DNA of 64,000 nt from JAWLGJ01 sp041685145. Its GTDB lineage: Bacteria; Pseudomonadota; Alphaproteobacteria; Rhodospirillales; Magnetospirillaceae. Shown here in pieces: positions 36,126 through 47,357 of this stretch. The notes below the pieces were generated by a model, which did no database searches, was not told the origin of the DNA, and worked only from the letters and a program-made list of their open reading frames with translations. A program made the translations under genes and the position numbers. The stretch spans positions 11,779 through 75,778 of the forward strand of contig JAWLGJ010000008.1 of assembly GCA_041685145.1 (NCBI GenBank), in the 5' to 3' direction. The first letter of the stretch is position 1; every line of letters starts with the position of its first letter.

Positions 36126-37484
36126 GTGAACGCCTTGCGATTCCGCCTTACGTCACTTGTGGTTCTGCTGGCGCTGCTGGCGCCGTTGCCGGCGCGGGCC
36201 GACGGCATGACGCTGGTCCGCGACGCGGAAGTGGAAGATACCATCCGCGCCTACGCCGATCCAATCCTGCGCGCGGCGGGGCTGGAGGCGGGGGCGGTCC
36301 GCGTTCATCTCGTGCGGGACAACGCCCTCAACGCCTTCGTCGCGCGCGGTCAGAACCTGTATCTCCACACCGGGCTGCTGATGGCGGCGGAGACGCCGGA
36401 ACAGGTAATCGGCGTCATCGCCCACGAAGTCGGCCACATCGCCGGCGGCCATCTCGCGCGCCAGGCCGAGGCCGCCGACATGGCCGGCACCGGTGCGATG
36501 GTGGCCACCATCCTGGGCACCGCGGCGGCGGTGCTGTCGGGGCGCGGCGATGTCGGCATGGCGGTTTCCTCCGCCGGGCAGGGGGCGGCGCTGCGCAATT
36601 TCCTGAAATACACGCGCGGCGAGGAGTCGAGCGCTGATCAGGCGGCCCTGCGCTATCTGGAGCAGGCCGGAATCAGCGCCGACGGGCTGCTGGAATTCAT
36701 GGAAACGCTGGAGGACCAGGAATACCTGCTGCCCGAGCACCAGGATCCCTATCTGCGCAGCCATCCGCTGACTCGCGACCGCATCGCCTCGCTGCGGCGG
36801 GCGGTGGAAACCGAAGCCGAGGCCGAGTTCGAATTGCCGGACGAGTTCCGTCGCCGGCACGAGCGTATGCACGCCAAGCTGTTCGGCTTCCTGGACCCGC
36901 CGCTGCGGGTTCTTGCCCGCTACAAGGACGACGACAGCCTTGTAGGCCGTTACGCGCGCGCCATCGCCTGGTACCGGCGCCCCGATCTCGACAAGGCCGT
37001 CGCGTTGATGGACGAGCTGATCGACGAGCATCCCGACGACCCCTATTTCCACGAACTCAAGGGGCAGGCGCTGTTCGAGCACGGCCGCCCGCGCGAGGCC
37101 CTAGCCGCCTATCGCGAGGCAGTGGCGCTGGCGCCCGAATCACCGCTGCTGCGCATCGGGTTGGCGCAGGCGATGGTGGATGCCGGCGACGATGATCTCA
37201 TTGGCGAGGCCCGGGAGCATCTGGAGCACGCCTTGGCCCGCGAGCGCGACAACGCCTTCGCCTGGCGGATGCTGGCGGTGGTGTACGGCCGCGGCGGCGA
37301 CGAGGCGCTGGCCAGCTATGCGCTGGCCGAGCAGGCGCTGCTGACCGGGCGCCTGGAGGATGCCGTGCGTCACGCCGAGCGGGCCGTGCGCGACCTGCCG
37401 CGCGGCAGCCATCAGTGGCTGCGCGCCGAGGACGTCCGCCAGGAGGCCGAGCGCATCCTGGAAAGGCAGGAACTTCAACGCTAA
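36126..37484 (+). CDS. Periplasmic M48 metalloprotease with TPR repeats (BepA-like)
   Basis: This 452-residue zinc protease has a signal peptide (cleavage after PLPARA, about residue 25), an M48 domain with HEVGH (H100, E101, H104) and third ligand E167 in TRGEESSADQ, then a C-terminal TPR region (about 300-445). This is the BepA/YfgC arrangement, which assists or degrades outer-membrane proteins such as LptD and BamA. GTG 36126 is the start because the signal peptide follows directly; the upstream open frame lies antisense to the aminotransferase. The DsbA-like gene follows after 55 bases, consistent with a shared envelope-folding role. Confidence 0.92.
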   Translation: MNALRFRLTSLVVLLALLAPLPARADGMTLVRDAEVEDTIRAYADPILRAAGLEAGAVRVHLVRDNALNAFVARGQNLYLHTGLLMAAETPEQVIGVIAHEVGHIAGGHLARQAEAADMAGTGAMVATILGTAAAVLSGRGDVGMAVSSAGQGAALRNFLKYTRGEESSADQAALRYLEQAGISADGLLEFMETLEDQEYLLPEHQDPYLRSHPLTRDRIASLRRAVETEAEAEFELPDEFRRRHERMHAKLFGFLDPPLRVLARYKDDDSLVGRYARAIAWYRRPDLDKAVALMDELIDEHPDDPYFHELKGQALFEHGRPREALAAYREAVALAPESPLLRIGLAQAMVDAGDDDLIGEAREHLEHALARERDNAFAWRMLAVVYGRGGDEALASYALAEQALLTGRLEDAVRHAERAVRDLPRGSHQWLRAEDVRQEAERILERQELQR

Positions 37485-37539
37485 TCGCCGCGCCCACGGC
37501 AGCCGTGGGGGGCGGACAACCGCAACGAAAGAGAGGATC

Positions 37540-38304
37540 ATGCGCCGCTACACCCTTCCGCTCATCGCCGTATTGATCGCCGTCGCCCTGGGCCTCGGCG
37601 TGGGAGCACGGCTGAACGGCGCCGTCGCCGAACAAGCGCTCACGCCCAGCCAGGAAGAGGCGGTGCGCCGGCTGGTGCTGGACACCATTCGCAAGAATCC
37701 CGAAATCATTTCCGAGGCGGTGCAGATACTCGACCAGCGTCGGCAGGCGGCGGAGAAGGAGCGCGCCCGCGGGGCCTTGGCTGGCAACGCCGAGCTTCTG
37801 TTCCGGGATGCGGAGACGCCGGTCCTGGGCAATCCCGACGGCAGCGTGACGCTGGTGGAGTTCAGCGACTACCAATGCACCTACTGCAAGGCGATGTACC
37901 CGCGGCTGGAAAAGGCGCTGGCGGAAGATGACGACGTGCGCGTCGTGCTGAAGGAACTGCCGATTCTGGGCGCGACCTCGACGGTCGCGGCGCAGGCGGC
38001 GCTGGCGGCCGACCGCCAGGGCAAGTATGCCGAATATCACCGCGCCCTGATGGTCCTGCGGGGGCGCCTGACCGAGGACGCCGTCTTCACCGCCGCCGAG
38101 GACGTGGGGCTGGACGTGGCGCGCCTGAAGAAGGACATGGAGGATCCAGCCATCCTCGCCAAGCTGGCCGAGAATCGCCGGCTGGCGCAGGACTTGGGTA
38201 TCTCCGGCACCCCCGCCTTCGTCACCGCCGACGGTGTCATCCCGGGCGCTGTCGATCTGGAAACGTTGCGTCAGGTGATCGCCGAACAGCGGCCGGGCGG
38301 GTAG
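37540..38304 (+). CDS. Periplasmic DsbA-family thiol oxidoreductase
   Basis: This 254-residue thioredoxin-fold protein has an N-terminal signal/anchor segment (residues 4-24), a helical N-terminal region (about 35-85) as in ScsC/BdbD-type proteins, and the active site CTYC (C113, C116) in FSDYQCTYCKAMYPRL, with the cis-proline loop SGTPAF. It probably forms or shuffles disulfides in exported proteins. ATG 37540 is preceded by GAGAGG. It lies downstream of the M48 protease on the same strand and converges on trmFO with a small hairpin spanning both stop codons. Confidence 0.9.
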   Translation: MRRYTLPLIAVLIAVALGLGVGARLNGAVAEQALTPSQEEAVRRLVLDTIRKNPEIISEAVQILDQRRQAAEKERARGALAGNAELLFRDAETPVLGNPDGSVTLVEFSDYQCTYCKAMYPRLEKALAEDDDVRVVLKELPILGATSTVAAQAALAADRQGKYAEYHRALMVLRGRLTEDAVFTAAEDVGLDVARLKKDMEDPAILAKLAENRRLAQDLGISGTPAFVTADGVIPGAVDLETLRQVIAEQRPGG

Positions 38305-38320
38305 GCGTCCCGGCCGCCTA
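38302..38320. terminator. Small hairpin spanning both stop codons of dsbA-like and trmFO
   Basis: TAGGCG (38302-38307), a 7-base loop and CGCCTA (38315-38320) form a 6-bp stem. The TAG stop of the plus-strand gene is one arm and the TAG stop of minus-strand trmFO is the other. No T-run; possible weak two-way transcription end. Confidence 0.35.
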
Positions 38321-39637
38321 TTCGTCCAGCCAGGGGCCGAGATCGGCGCGGGCGCGAGCGGTATAGAGTTTCTTGCGCTCGCGCCCCTTGGCGCGGCCCT
38401 CGGGCGGCGGGAACAGCCCGAAATTGATGTTCATGGGCTGATAGGTCTCGGCCTCGGCGCCGCCGGTGATGTGGCCCAGCAGGGCTCCCAGCGCCGTCGT
38501 CGTCGGCGGCGGACTGGGCGCGCGGCCGGCGATGTCGGCGGCGGCGAAGCGGCCCGCCAGCAGCCCGATGGCGGCGCTTTCCACATAGCCCTCGCAGCCG
38601 GTGATCTGCCCGGCGAAACGCAGCCTCGGCTCCGCCTTCAGCCGTAGCAAGCCGTCCAGCAGGCGGGGGCCGTTGAGGAAGGTGTTGCGGTGCACGCCCC
38701 CCAGGCGGGCGAATTCAGCGTTTTCCAGCCCCGGTATCATGCGCAGCACCCGCACCTGCTCGCCGTGCTTCAGCTTGGTCTGGAAGCCGACGATGTTGTA
38801 GAGCGTCCCCAGGGCGTTGTCCTGGCGCAACTGCACCACGGCGTAGGGCCGCCGGCCGGTGCGCGGATCGGTGAGGCCCACGGGCTTCATGGGCCCGAAG
38901 GCCAGCGTCTCGCGCCCGCGCGCCGCCATGACCTCGATGGGCAGGCAGCCCTCGAAATACGGCGTCTCCTTCTCCCAGTCCCGGAAGGGGGTGGTTTCGG
39001 CGGCGAGCAGCGCGTCGATGAAGGCGTCGTATTGCTCCCGGCTCAGTGGGCAGTTGATGTAGTCGGAGCCCTCGCCCTTGTCGTAGCGGCTCTGGAACCA
39101 CGCCGTGTCGAGGTTGATGCTCTCGCGGTGGACGATGGGGGCGATGGCGTCGAAAAAGGCCAAGGCGTCCTCGCCCGTCAGCGCCCGCACCGCCTCGGCC
39201 AGCGGCGGCGAGGTGAGGGGGCCGGTGGCGATAATTGTCTGCCCCCATTCCGCCGCCGGCAGCCCGGCGACCTCTTCGCGCACCACCTCGACGAGCGGAT
39301 GATCGGCCAGCGCCGCCCCGACGGCCTCCGAAAAGGCGTCGCGGTCCACGGCCAGCGCGCCACCGGCGGGGACGCGGTGGGCATCCGCGCACCGCATGAC
39401 GAGTGAGTCGCAGCGCCGCATCTCTTCATGCAGCAGGCCGACGGCGTTGTAATCGGCGTCGTCGGAGCGGAAGGAATTCGAGCACACCAGTTCCGCCAAT
39501 CCGTCGCTGGTGTGGGCGGCGGTGGTGCGCCGGGGGCGCATCTCGTGCAGGACGACCGGAACGCCGCGCCGCGCCGCCTGCCAGGCCGCCTCGCTGCCGG
39601 CGAGGCCGCCGCCGATGATGTGAAGGGTGCGTGTCAT
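38318..39637 (-). CDS. trmFO: Folate/FAD-dependent tRNA (m5U54) methyltransferase TrmFO
   Basis: TrmFO (439 residues) makes 5-methyluridine at position 54 of tRNA using methylenetetrahydrofolate and FADH2. It begins with the FAD-binding IIGGGLAGSEAAWQAARRG and has the family motifs ELVCSNSFRSDD, GPLTSPPLAEA, FFDAIAPIVHRESIN and CPLSREQYDAF. The conserved cysteines in LVCSNSF and INCPLS are in place. It replaces the SAM-dependent TrmA of enterobacteria. It is divergent from the rhodanese gene across 101 bases. Confidence 0.97.
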   Translation of the reverse strand: MTRTLHIIGGGLAGSEAAWQAARRGVPVVLHEMRPRRTTAAHTSDGLAELVCSNSFRSDDADYNAVGLLHEEMRRCDSLVMRCADAHRVPAGGALAVDRDAFSEAVGAALADHPLVEVVREEVAGLPAAEWGQTIIATGPLTSPPLAEAVRALTGEDALAFFDAIAPIVHRESINLDTAWFQSRYDKGEGSDYINCPLSREQYDAFIDALLAAETTPFRDWEKETPYFEGCLPIEVMAARGRETLAFGPMKPVGLTDPRTGRRPYAVVQLRQDNALGTLYNIVGFQTKLKHGEQVRVLRMIPGLENAEFARLGGVHRNTFLNGPRLLDGLLRLKAEPRLRFAGQITGCEGYVESAAIGLLAGRFAAADIAGRAPSPPPTTTALGALLGHITGGAEAETYQPMNINFGLFPPPEGRAKGRERKKLYTARARADLGPWLDE

Positions 39638-39738
39638 GACGGAGTGGAGTTAGGACCGCCGGCGCCCGTCTTGCAAGGGGAAAGGCTTGACAGCCGCAAG
39701 GGGGGACCGCACAAGGGCAGCGCGAAGGGGAGGGCGCC

Positions 39739-40167
39739 GTGGACGAATCGTTGTTGCGCGACATCGCGTTGTTCATCCTGCTGGTGGTCGGCGGCATGAT
39801 GGCCGGCCAGTGGGTGCGGCGCTGGCGGCTGCGCGACGTGCTGGTGGACCCGCGCCAGGTTCACGAGCGGCTGCGCGACGGCGACGACCTGCTGGTCTTG
39901 GACGTGCGCACCGAAGGCGAGTTCGCGCGTGGCCACGCCCCCGGTGCCGTCAACGTACCGCTGGGGGTGCTGCCGCGGCGGTTGGTGGAACTGAAGGAAC
40001 TCATGGGCGACTACCAGGACACGCCGGTAGTGCTGGTCTGCCGCACCGACAACCGTGCCGCCGTCGCCCATCGGCATCTGAAGCGCCACGGCTTCGAAAA
40101 CGTGCTGGTGATGCAGGGCGGCATGACGCGCTGGGGCCGCGAGGGCTTGCCGGTCAGCCGGGACTGA
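39739..40167 (+). CDS. Membrane-anchored single-domain rhodanese
   Basis: This 142-residue protein has one N-terminal membrane segment (residues 8-24) followed by a rhodanese domain (35-140) with the active cysteine C101 in VVLVCRTDNRAAVAHRHL and the family motif LLVLDVRTEGEFARGHAPGAVNVPL. Such proteins move sulfane sulfur or act as persulfide handlers; the acceptor is unknown. The GTG start at 39739 is preceded by AAGGGGAGGG. It is followed after 75 bases by the DUF4170 gene, which has its own -10 element. Confidence 0.88.
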   Translation: MDESLLRDIALFILLVVGGMMAGQWVRRWRLRDVLVDPRQVHERLRDGDDLLVLDVRTEGEFARGHAPGAVNVPLGVLPRRLVELKELMGDYQDTPVVLVCRTDNRAAVAHRHLKRHGFENVLVMQGGMTRWGREGLPVSRD

Positions 40168-40208
40168 AAGAACGCACGGCGCCCCTTTCTTCCACGCTGC
40201 AAAACCCG

Positions 40209-40214
40209 TATAAG
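40209..40214 (+). promoter_or_regulatory. Candidate -10 element of the DUF4170 gene
   Basis: TATAAG at 40209-40214 with a weak -35 (TTTCTT) 17 bases upstream would start transcription near 40221, some 22 bases before ATG 40243. Confidence 0.4.
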
Positions 40215-40242
40215 ACCGGCGGATTTGACACGGGGGACGCAT

Positions 40243-40662
40243 ATGGCGGAAACAAAGTACTTTGTCGTCGGTGGGGAATACGCCGATACCAGCTTCACCC
40301 GCATGGCCGACGGGCGCGAAGAGGAGCGCTACGGCCCCTTCGACGAACAGGCCGCCCACGATTTCTGGCGAAAGATCACCGGCCAGACCGTCGACAACGC
40401 CATGACGCGCTATGTCATCCGCCCCAACGAGGAGGTCGAGGGGCGGGCCTATTGGGTGGTGGGCGGCGAGTACGCCGACACCAGCTTCACCCGCATGGCC
40501 GAGGGGCACGCGCTGGAAAAATACGGCCCCTTCACCCGCAAGGAAGCGCTGGAGCACTGGCGCAAGGTCACCGGCCGGACCGTCGACAACGCGATGGCCC
40601 GCTACGACGTCGTCGGCGAGGACGAGCTGGAGCGCATGGAGGCGGAAGGGCAGGTGAGCTGA
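40243..40662 (+). CDS. Tandem-duplicated DUF4170 protein
   Basis: This 139-residue soluble protein is two copies of one module of about 60 residues. Copy 1 (5-60) reads YFVVGGEYADTSFTRMADG, then YGPF, W, TVDNAM and RY; copy 2 (69-124) reads YWVVGGEYADTSFTRMAEG with the same landmarks 64 residues later. The module matches DUF4170, a small alphaproteobacterial family without known function that usually occurs singly. The sequence is rich in aromatic and acidic residues and has no signal peptide. ATG 40243 follows CGGGGGAC. A close paralogous duplication is the simplest origin. Confidence 0.85.
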   Translation: MAETKYFVVGGEYADTSFTRMADGREEERYGPFDEQAAHDFWRKITGQTVDNAMTRYVIRPNEEVEGRAYWVVGGEYADTSFTRMAEGHALEKYGPFTRKEALEHWRKVTGRTVDNAMARYDVVGEDELERMEAEGQVS

Positions 40663-40704
40663 CGGCCCGCCACGCCCCGCCGGTGCCACCCTTCATTCCC
40701 GCCC

Positions 40705-43548
<2,844 letters not shown>

Positions 43549-43685
43549 GCCCCTACCAAGGTATGAAATGCTGCTGCGGGAACCAGGGCAAGATGGCCCT
43601 CGCGTCGTCGGCGGTCAATACGCCAGCGCAGGGAACCCAGCGGGCCCGCCGTGGTTAAGTCGACAACATTGGGCGGAGACAGGTC

Positions 43686-43868
43686 ATGGCGGATCAGCAA
43701 CGGCCGCCGCGGCGCCCCCTTAATCCGGGCGACGAGGCGGCGCCGGGCACCCCCGGCACCGGAGAGAACATCTGCCCCGTCTGCAAGGGGACGGGGCGCG
43801 TCGACGGCGCGAGCTGCGACAATTGCGGCGGCAGCGGCCGCATCGTCGAGGGCATCGGCGGCGCCTGA
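43686..43868 (+). CDS. Small zinc-knuckle protein (DnaJ-type CxxCxGxG repeats)
   Basis: This 60-residue protein has a proline-rich, disordered N-terminus and two CxxC pairs, CPVCKGTGRV and CDNCGGSGRI, spaced like half of a DnaJ zinc centre. It lacks a J domain and any membrane segment, so it is probably a free-standing zinc-binding chaperone-like or scaffold protein. The role is unknown. ATG 43686 follows GGAGACAGG. It is divergent from uvrA and followed by a strong GC hairpin. Confidence 0.75.
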   Translation: MADQQRPPRRPLNPGDEAAPGTPGTGENICPVCKGTGRVDGASCDNCGGSGRIVEGIGGA

Positions 43869-43889
43869 ATATTGCCCGAAGGCGGCGGG

Positions 43890-43915
43890 GGGCGGCGGGG
43901 CGGGGGCCGCCGCCC
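43890..43915 (+). terminator. Strong GC hairpin after the zinc-knuckle gene
   Basis: GGGCGGCGG (43890-43898), 8-base loop, CCGCCGCCC (43907-43915): a perfect 9-bp stem 21 bases after the stop. There is no T-run. Confidence 0.4.
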
Positions 43916-44053
43916 GCCCTCGTGCGCACTAATACTCTTGGCAAGCCACCAAAACAGTGCCAGACATACGCCCCGCGCGCCCGGCGCCGGGCGCCACGTC
44001 CAACCGTACCACTACACGACGAGCAATGACGCGGGCGGGGAGGGTGAGACGGC

Positions 44054-44830
44054 ATGATTTCGGTGGAGGACGTATCGAAATCGTTTGGCGGCATCCGCGC
44101 CGTCGATCATTGCACCTTCACCATTCCCCCCGGCAGCATTACCGGCCTGATCGGGCCCAACGGCGCCGGCAAGACCACCTTGTTCAGCATCGTCGCCGGG
44201 GCAATCAGGCCCGACTCCGGCCGCATCGTTTATGACGGCCGCGACATTACCGGCCTGCCCCCCCACAAGCTTTTCCATCTGGGCCTGGTGCGGACGTTTC
44301 AGATCCCGCACGAGTTTTCGCGCATGACCGTGCGCGAGAACCTGATGGTGGTGCCGCCGGCCCAGGCGGGCGAGACGCTGCTGACCAACTGGCTGGCTTG
44401 GCCGCGGGTGCGGCGGCAGGAGGAGGAGGTCCGGCGCAAGGCCGACGAAGTTCTGGAGTTCCTGCAGATCGATCACGTCGCCGACGAGTTGGCGGGCAAC
44501 CTCTCGGGCGGCCAGAAGAAACTGCTGGAACTGGGCCGGACGATGATGACCGAGGCCCGCATGGTGCTGCTGGACGAGCCCGGCGCCGGGGTCAACCGCA
44601 CGCTCCTGGGCAAGCTCGCCGACGCCATCGTCCGCCTCAACACCGAGCGCGGCTACACGTTCTGCATCATCGAGCATGACATGGACCTGATCGCCAAGCT
44701 GTGCCACCCGGTCGTGGTCATGGCGCACGGCAGCGTGCTGGCCGAAGGCAGCATGGAGGAGGTGCGGGCCGACGCCCGCGTGCGCGAGGCCTATCTGGGC
44801 GGCCGGGCGGTCGAGGAGGCGGAGCGATGA
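44054..44830 (+). CDS. livG: Branched-chain amino acid-type ABC transporter ATPase LivG
   Basis: LivG (258 residues) is one of two ATPases that power a HAAT-family importer. Walker A is GPNGAGKTTLF, the signature is LSGGQKKLLELG and Walker B is MVLLDEPGAGVN; the C-terminal LivG extension is present. It is first in livG-livF-livH-livM and overlaps livF by 4 bases. Substrates of this family include branched-chain amino acids, urea and amides, and the periplasmic binding protein that would set the specificity is not in the window. Confidence 0.93.
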   Translation: MISVEDVSKSFGGIRAVDHCTFTIPPGSITGLIGPNGAGKTTLFSIVAGAIRPDSGRIVYDGRDITGLPPHKLFHLGLVRTFQIPHEFSRMTVRENLMVVPPAQAGETLLTNWLAWPRVRRQEEEVRRKADEVLEFLQIDHVADELAGNLSGGQKKLLELGRTMMTEARMVLLDEPGAGVNRTLLGKLADAIVRLNTERGYTFCIIEHDMDLIAKLCHPVVVMAHGSVLAEGSMEEVRADARVREAYLGGRAVEEAER

Positions 44831-45531
44831 AGCTGCTGCACATCGACACCGTCTATGGCGGCTATGGCGGCGCCGATATCCTGCACGGCACCTCGCTGGT
44901 CGTTGAGCCCGGCGAGATCGTCGTCATCATCGGCCCCAACGGCGCCGGCAAGTCCACCCTGATGAAGGCCGCATTCGGCCTGGTGAAGATCCGCGACGGG
45001 TGCGTGCGCTTCCTCGATTCCGACATCACCCGGCTGCGGCCCGACCAGATCGTGCGCCTGGGCATGTCCTATGTGCCGCAGGAGCGCAACGTCTTCCCCA
45101 GCCTGACGGTGCAGGAGAACCTGGAAATGGGCGCCTTTCTGCGGCGCGACGACTATCGGCCGCAGATGGAGAAAATCTTCGAGCTGTTCCCGCGCCTCAA
45201 GGAACGCCGCAAGCAGCCCGCCGGCCTGATGTCCGGCGGCGAGCGCCAGATGGTGGCGATGGGCCGGGCGCTGATGCTGGATCCGAAGCTGCTGTTGCTC
45301 GACGAACCCACCGCCGGGCTGTCGCCGCTGTTCATCGACCACACCTTCGAGCAAATCAAGCGCATCAACGGCTTGGGCATCGGCATCCTGATGGTGGAGC
45401 AGAACGCCAAGCAGGCCCTGGCGATCGCCGATCGCGGCTATGTGCTCTCGATGGGGCGCAACCGGGCCGAGGACACGGGCCGCAACCTTCTGGCCAATCA
45501 AGAAATCGCCGAAATGTTCCTGGGCGGGTGA
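44827..45531 (+). CDS. livF: Branched-chain amino acid-type ABC transporter ATPase LivF
   Basis: LivF (234 residues) is the second ATPase of the importer. It has Walker A GPNGAGKSTLMKAAFGL, LivF-typical YVPQERNVFPSLTVQENLEMG, signature MSGGERQMVAMGRALM and Walker B LLLLDEPTAGLSP. ATG 44827 overlaps the livG stop (ATGA). It lies 9 bases before livH. Confidence 0.94.
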   Translation: MKLLHIDTVYGGYGGADILHGTSLVVEPGEIVVIIGPNGAGKSTLMKAAFGLVKIRDGCVRFLDSDITRLRPDQIVRLGMSYVPQERNVFPSLTVQENLEMGAFLRRDDYRPQMEKIFELFPRLKERRKQPAGLMSGGERQMVAMGRALMLDPKLLLLDEPTAGLSPLFIDHTFEQIKRINGLGIGILMVEQNAKQALAIADRGYVLSMGRNRAEDTGRNLLANQEIAEMFLGG

Positions 45532-45540
45532 GGGAAGGAC

Positions 45541-46407
45541 ATGGAGCTCGTCGATTTCCTGCAACTTCTTGTCTACGGCGTCGTCTATGGCAGTATCCTC
45601 ACCCTTGGGGCCATCGGCGTTTCATTGATCTTCGGCATCCTCGGCTTTGCCCATTTCGCGCATGGCGACCTGATGACGTTCGGCGCCTATGCCGCGCTGG
45701 TGGTGGTGGTGGCCCTGGGATGGCCGGTGTGGGCGTCGATCCCCTTCGCCATCCTGCTGACGGCGGTGGTGGCCATCGCCATCGACCAGACCATCTATCG
45801 GCGCCTGCGGCGCACGGCGCCGGTGATTCTGCTGATTTCGTCCTTCGGCATGGCCCTGGTGCTGCGCAGCGTCGTTCAGCTCGTGTGGGGGCCGCGGGAT
45901 CAGGTCTATGTCTCCGGCATCCAGCTTCCCTACCGTCTGGGCGACATCATCATCCGGCCCGACCACATCACCATCGTCGGCGGCGCCATCCTGCTGGTGG
46001 TCCTGCTGCACCTGTTCCTGCAAAAGACGCGCACCGGCAAGGCGATGCGGGCAATGGCCGACAACATGGACCTGGCCGCGGTGTCGGGCATCGACGCCGA
46101 GCGGGTGATCATGTGGACATGGGTGCTGGGCGGCGGCCTGGCCGCGGCGGCGGGGGTGTTCCTGGCGCTGGACACCCGCCTGCACCCCACCTTCGGCTGG
46201 CACGCGCTGTTGCCGGTGTTCGCGGCGGCCATCCTCGGCGGCATCGGACGCCCCTACGGCGCCATCCTGGGCGGCCTGATCATCGGCATCGCCACCGAGA
46301 TGTCGACCGTGTGGCTGGAGCCCGCCTACAAGCCGGCGGTGGCCTTCGGGATCATGGTTCTGGTGCTGGTGTTCCGGCCGACCGGCATCCTCCCGGGGAG
46401 GCGTTGA
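45541..46407 (+). CDS. livH: Branched-chain amino acid-type ABC permease LivH
   Basis: LivH (288 residues) is an inner-membrane permease with about eight hydrophobic segments. Family features include GAIGVSLIFGILGFAHFAHGDLM near residue 22, the EAA-like loop KTRTGKAMRAMADNMDLAAVSGID, and a C-terminal GGIGRPYGAILGGLIIG. It would pair with LivM. The ribosome-binding site is GGGAAGG just before ATG 45541; livM starts 1 base after its stop. Confidence 0.94.
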   Translation: MELVDFLQLLVYGVVYGSILTLGAIGVSLIFGILGFAHFAHGDLMTFGAYAALVVVVALGWPVWASIPFAILLTAVVAIAIDQTIYRRLRRTAPVILLISSFGMALVLRSVVQLVWGPRDQVYVSGIQLPYRLGDIIIRPDHITIVGGAILLVVLLHLFLQKTRTGKAMRAMADNMDLAAVSGIDAERVIMWTWVLGGGLAAAAGVFLALDTRLHPTFGWHALLPVFAAAILGGIGRPYGAILGGLIIGIATEMSTVWLEPAYKPAVAFGIMVLVLVFRPTGILPGRR

Positions 46408-46408
46408 C

Positions 46409-47350
46409 ATGGCAAGCGGTCTGCTGGCGTACGCCGTCTTCTTTCTGACCCTGGCGGGAATTTTCGCGGTGCTGACGCTGGGCCTCAACCTGCAATGGGG
46501 CCTGACGGGGATGTTCAACATCGGCGTCGCCGGCTTCTTCGCCGTCGGCGCCTACAGCGCCGCCATCCTCACCTCGCCCGAATCCGCCAGCCGCGTCGGC
46601 GGCTTCGAAATGCCGTTCGTGGTGGGGGCCGTGGTGGCGATGCTGCTGTCGGGCCTGTTGGCGCTGCTAATCGGCGTGGTGACGCTCAGGCTGCGAACCG
46701 ACTATCTCGCCATCGCCACCATCGGCATCGCCGAGATCGTGCGCCTGACGCTGAAGAACGAGTCCTGGCTGACCAATGGCGTGCGGGGCATTCCCGGCGT
46801 GCCGCGGCCGATCAGCGACGAACCGCTGGTGTATCTGGGCGTCGTGGCGGTGACGCTGGCCGTGGTCTATCTGGCGCTGGAACGCGCCCAGCATTCGCCG
46901 TGGGGGCGGGTGCTGCGGGCCATCCGCGAAAACGAGCCCGGCGTGCAGGCGGCGGGCAAGAACGTGTTCCGCTTCCGCCTGGAGGCCTTCGTCGTCGGCA
47001 GCATGATCATGGGCCTCGGCGGTGCCCTTTACGCGCATTTCTTCGGCTTCGTCAGCCCCGAGGCCTTCGCGCCGCTCTACGGCACCTTCATCATCTGGGT
47101 GATGCTGATCGCCGGCGGATCGGGGAACAACCGCGGCGCGCTTCTGGGCGCCTTCGGCATCTGGTTGGTATGGTCGGCGACCGAGATGCTGACCGGGCGG
47201 CTGCCGGCGGAGTGGGTGACCCAGGCCGGCGCCATCCGGGTGCTGCTCATCGGCCTGCTGCTTCAGGTCATCCTGCTGTCGCGGCCGCAGGGAATGCTGC
47301 CGGAAAGCCGGCCGAAGCCGCGGAAGAAGAAACCGCTCGCCGACGGCTGA
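46409..47350 (+). CDS. livM: Branched-chain amino acid-type ABC permease LivM
   Basis: LivM (313 residues) is the second permease subunit, with about nine hydrophobic segments, the family start LGLNLQWGLTGMFNIGVAGFFAVGAY, the cytoplasmic loop RVLRAIRENEPGVQAAGKNVFRFRLEAF and a basic C-terminus. It closes the livGFHM operon. The next gene converges from the other strand 7 bases away with no obvious terminator. Confidence 0.94.
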   Translation: MASGLLAYAVFFLTLAGIFAVLTLGLNLQWGLTGMFNIGVAGFFAVGAYSAAILTSPESASRVGGFEMPFVVGAVVAMLLSGLLALLIGVVTLRLRTDYLAIATIGIAEIVRLTLKNESWLTNGVRGIPGVPRPISDEPLVYLGVVAVTLAVVYLALERAQHSPWGRVLRAIRENEPGVQAAGKNVFRFRLEAFVVGSMIMGLGGALYAHFFGFVSPEAFAPLYGTFIIWVMLIAGGSGNNRGALLGAFGIWLVWSATEMLTGRLPAEWVTQAGAIRVLLIGLLLQVILLSRPQGMLPESRPKPRKKKPLADG

Positions 47351-47357
47351 TTAGCGA

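Noticed and set aside
43549..43685. LexA/SOS box before uvrA
   Set aside because: GAAC appears near GGGAACC but no second half at the 7-base spacing of the alphaproteobacterial box.
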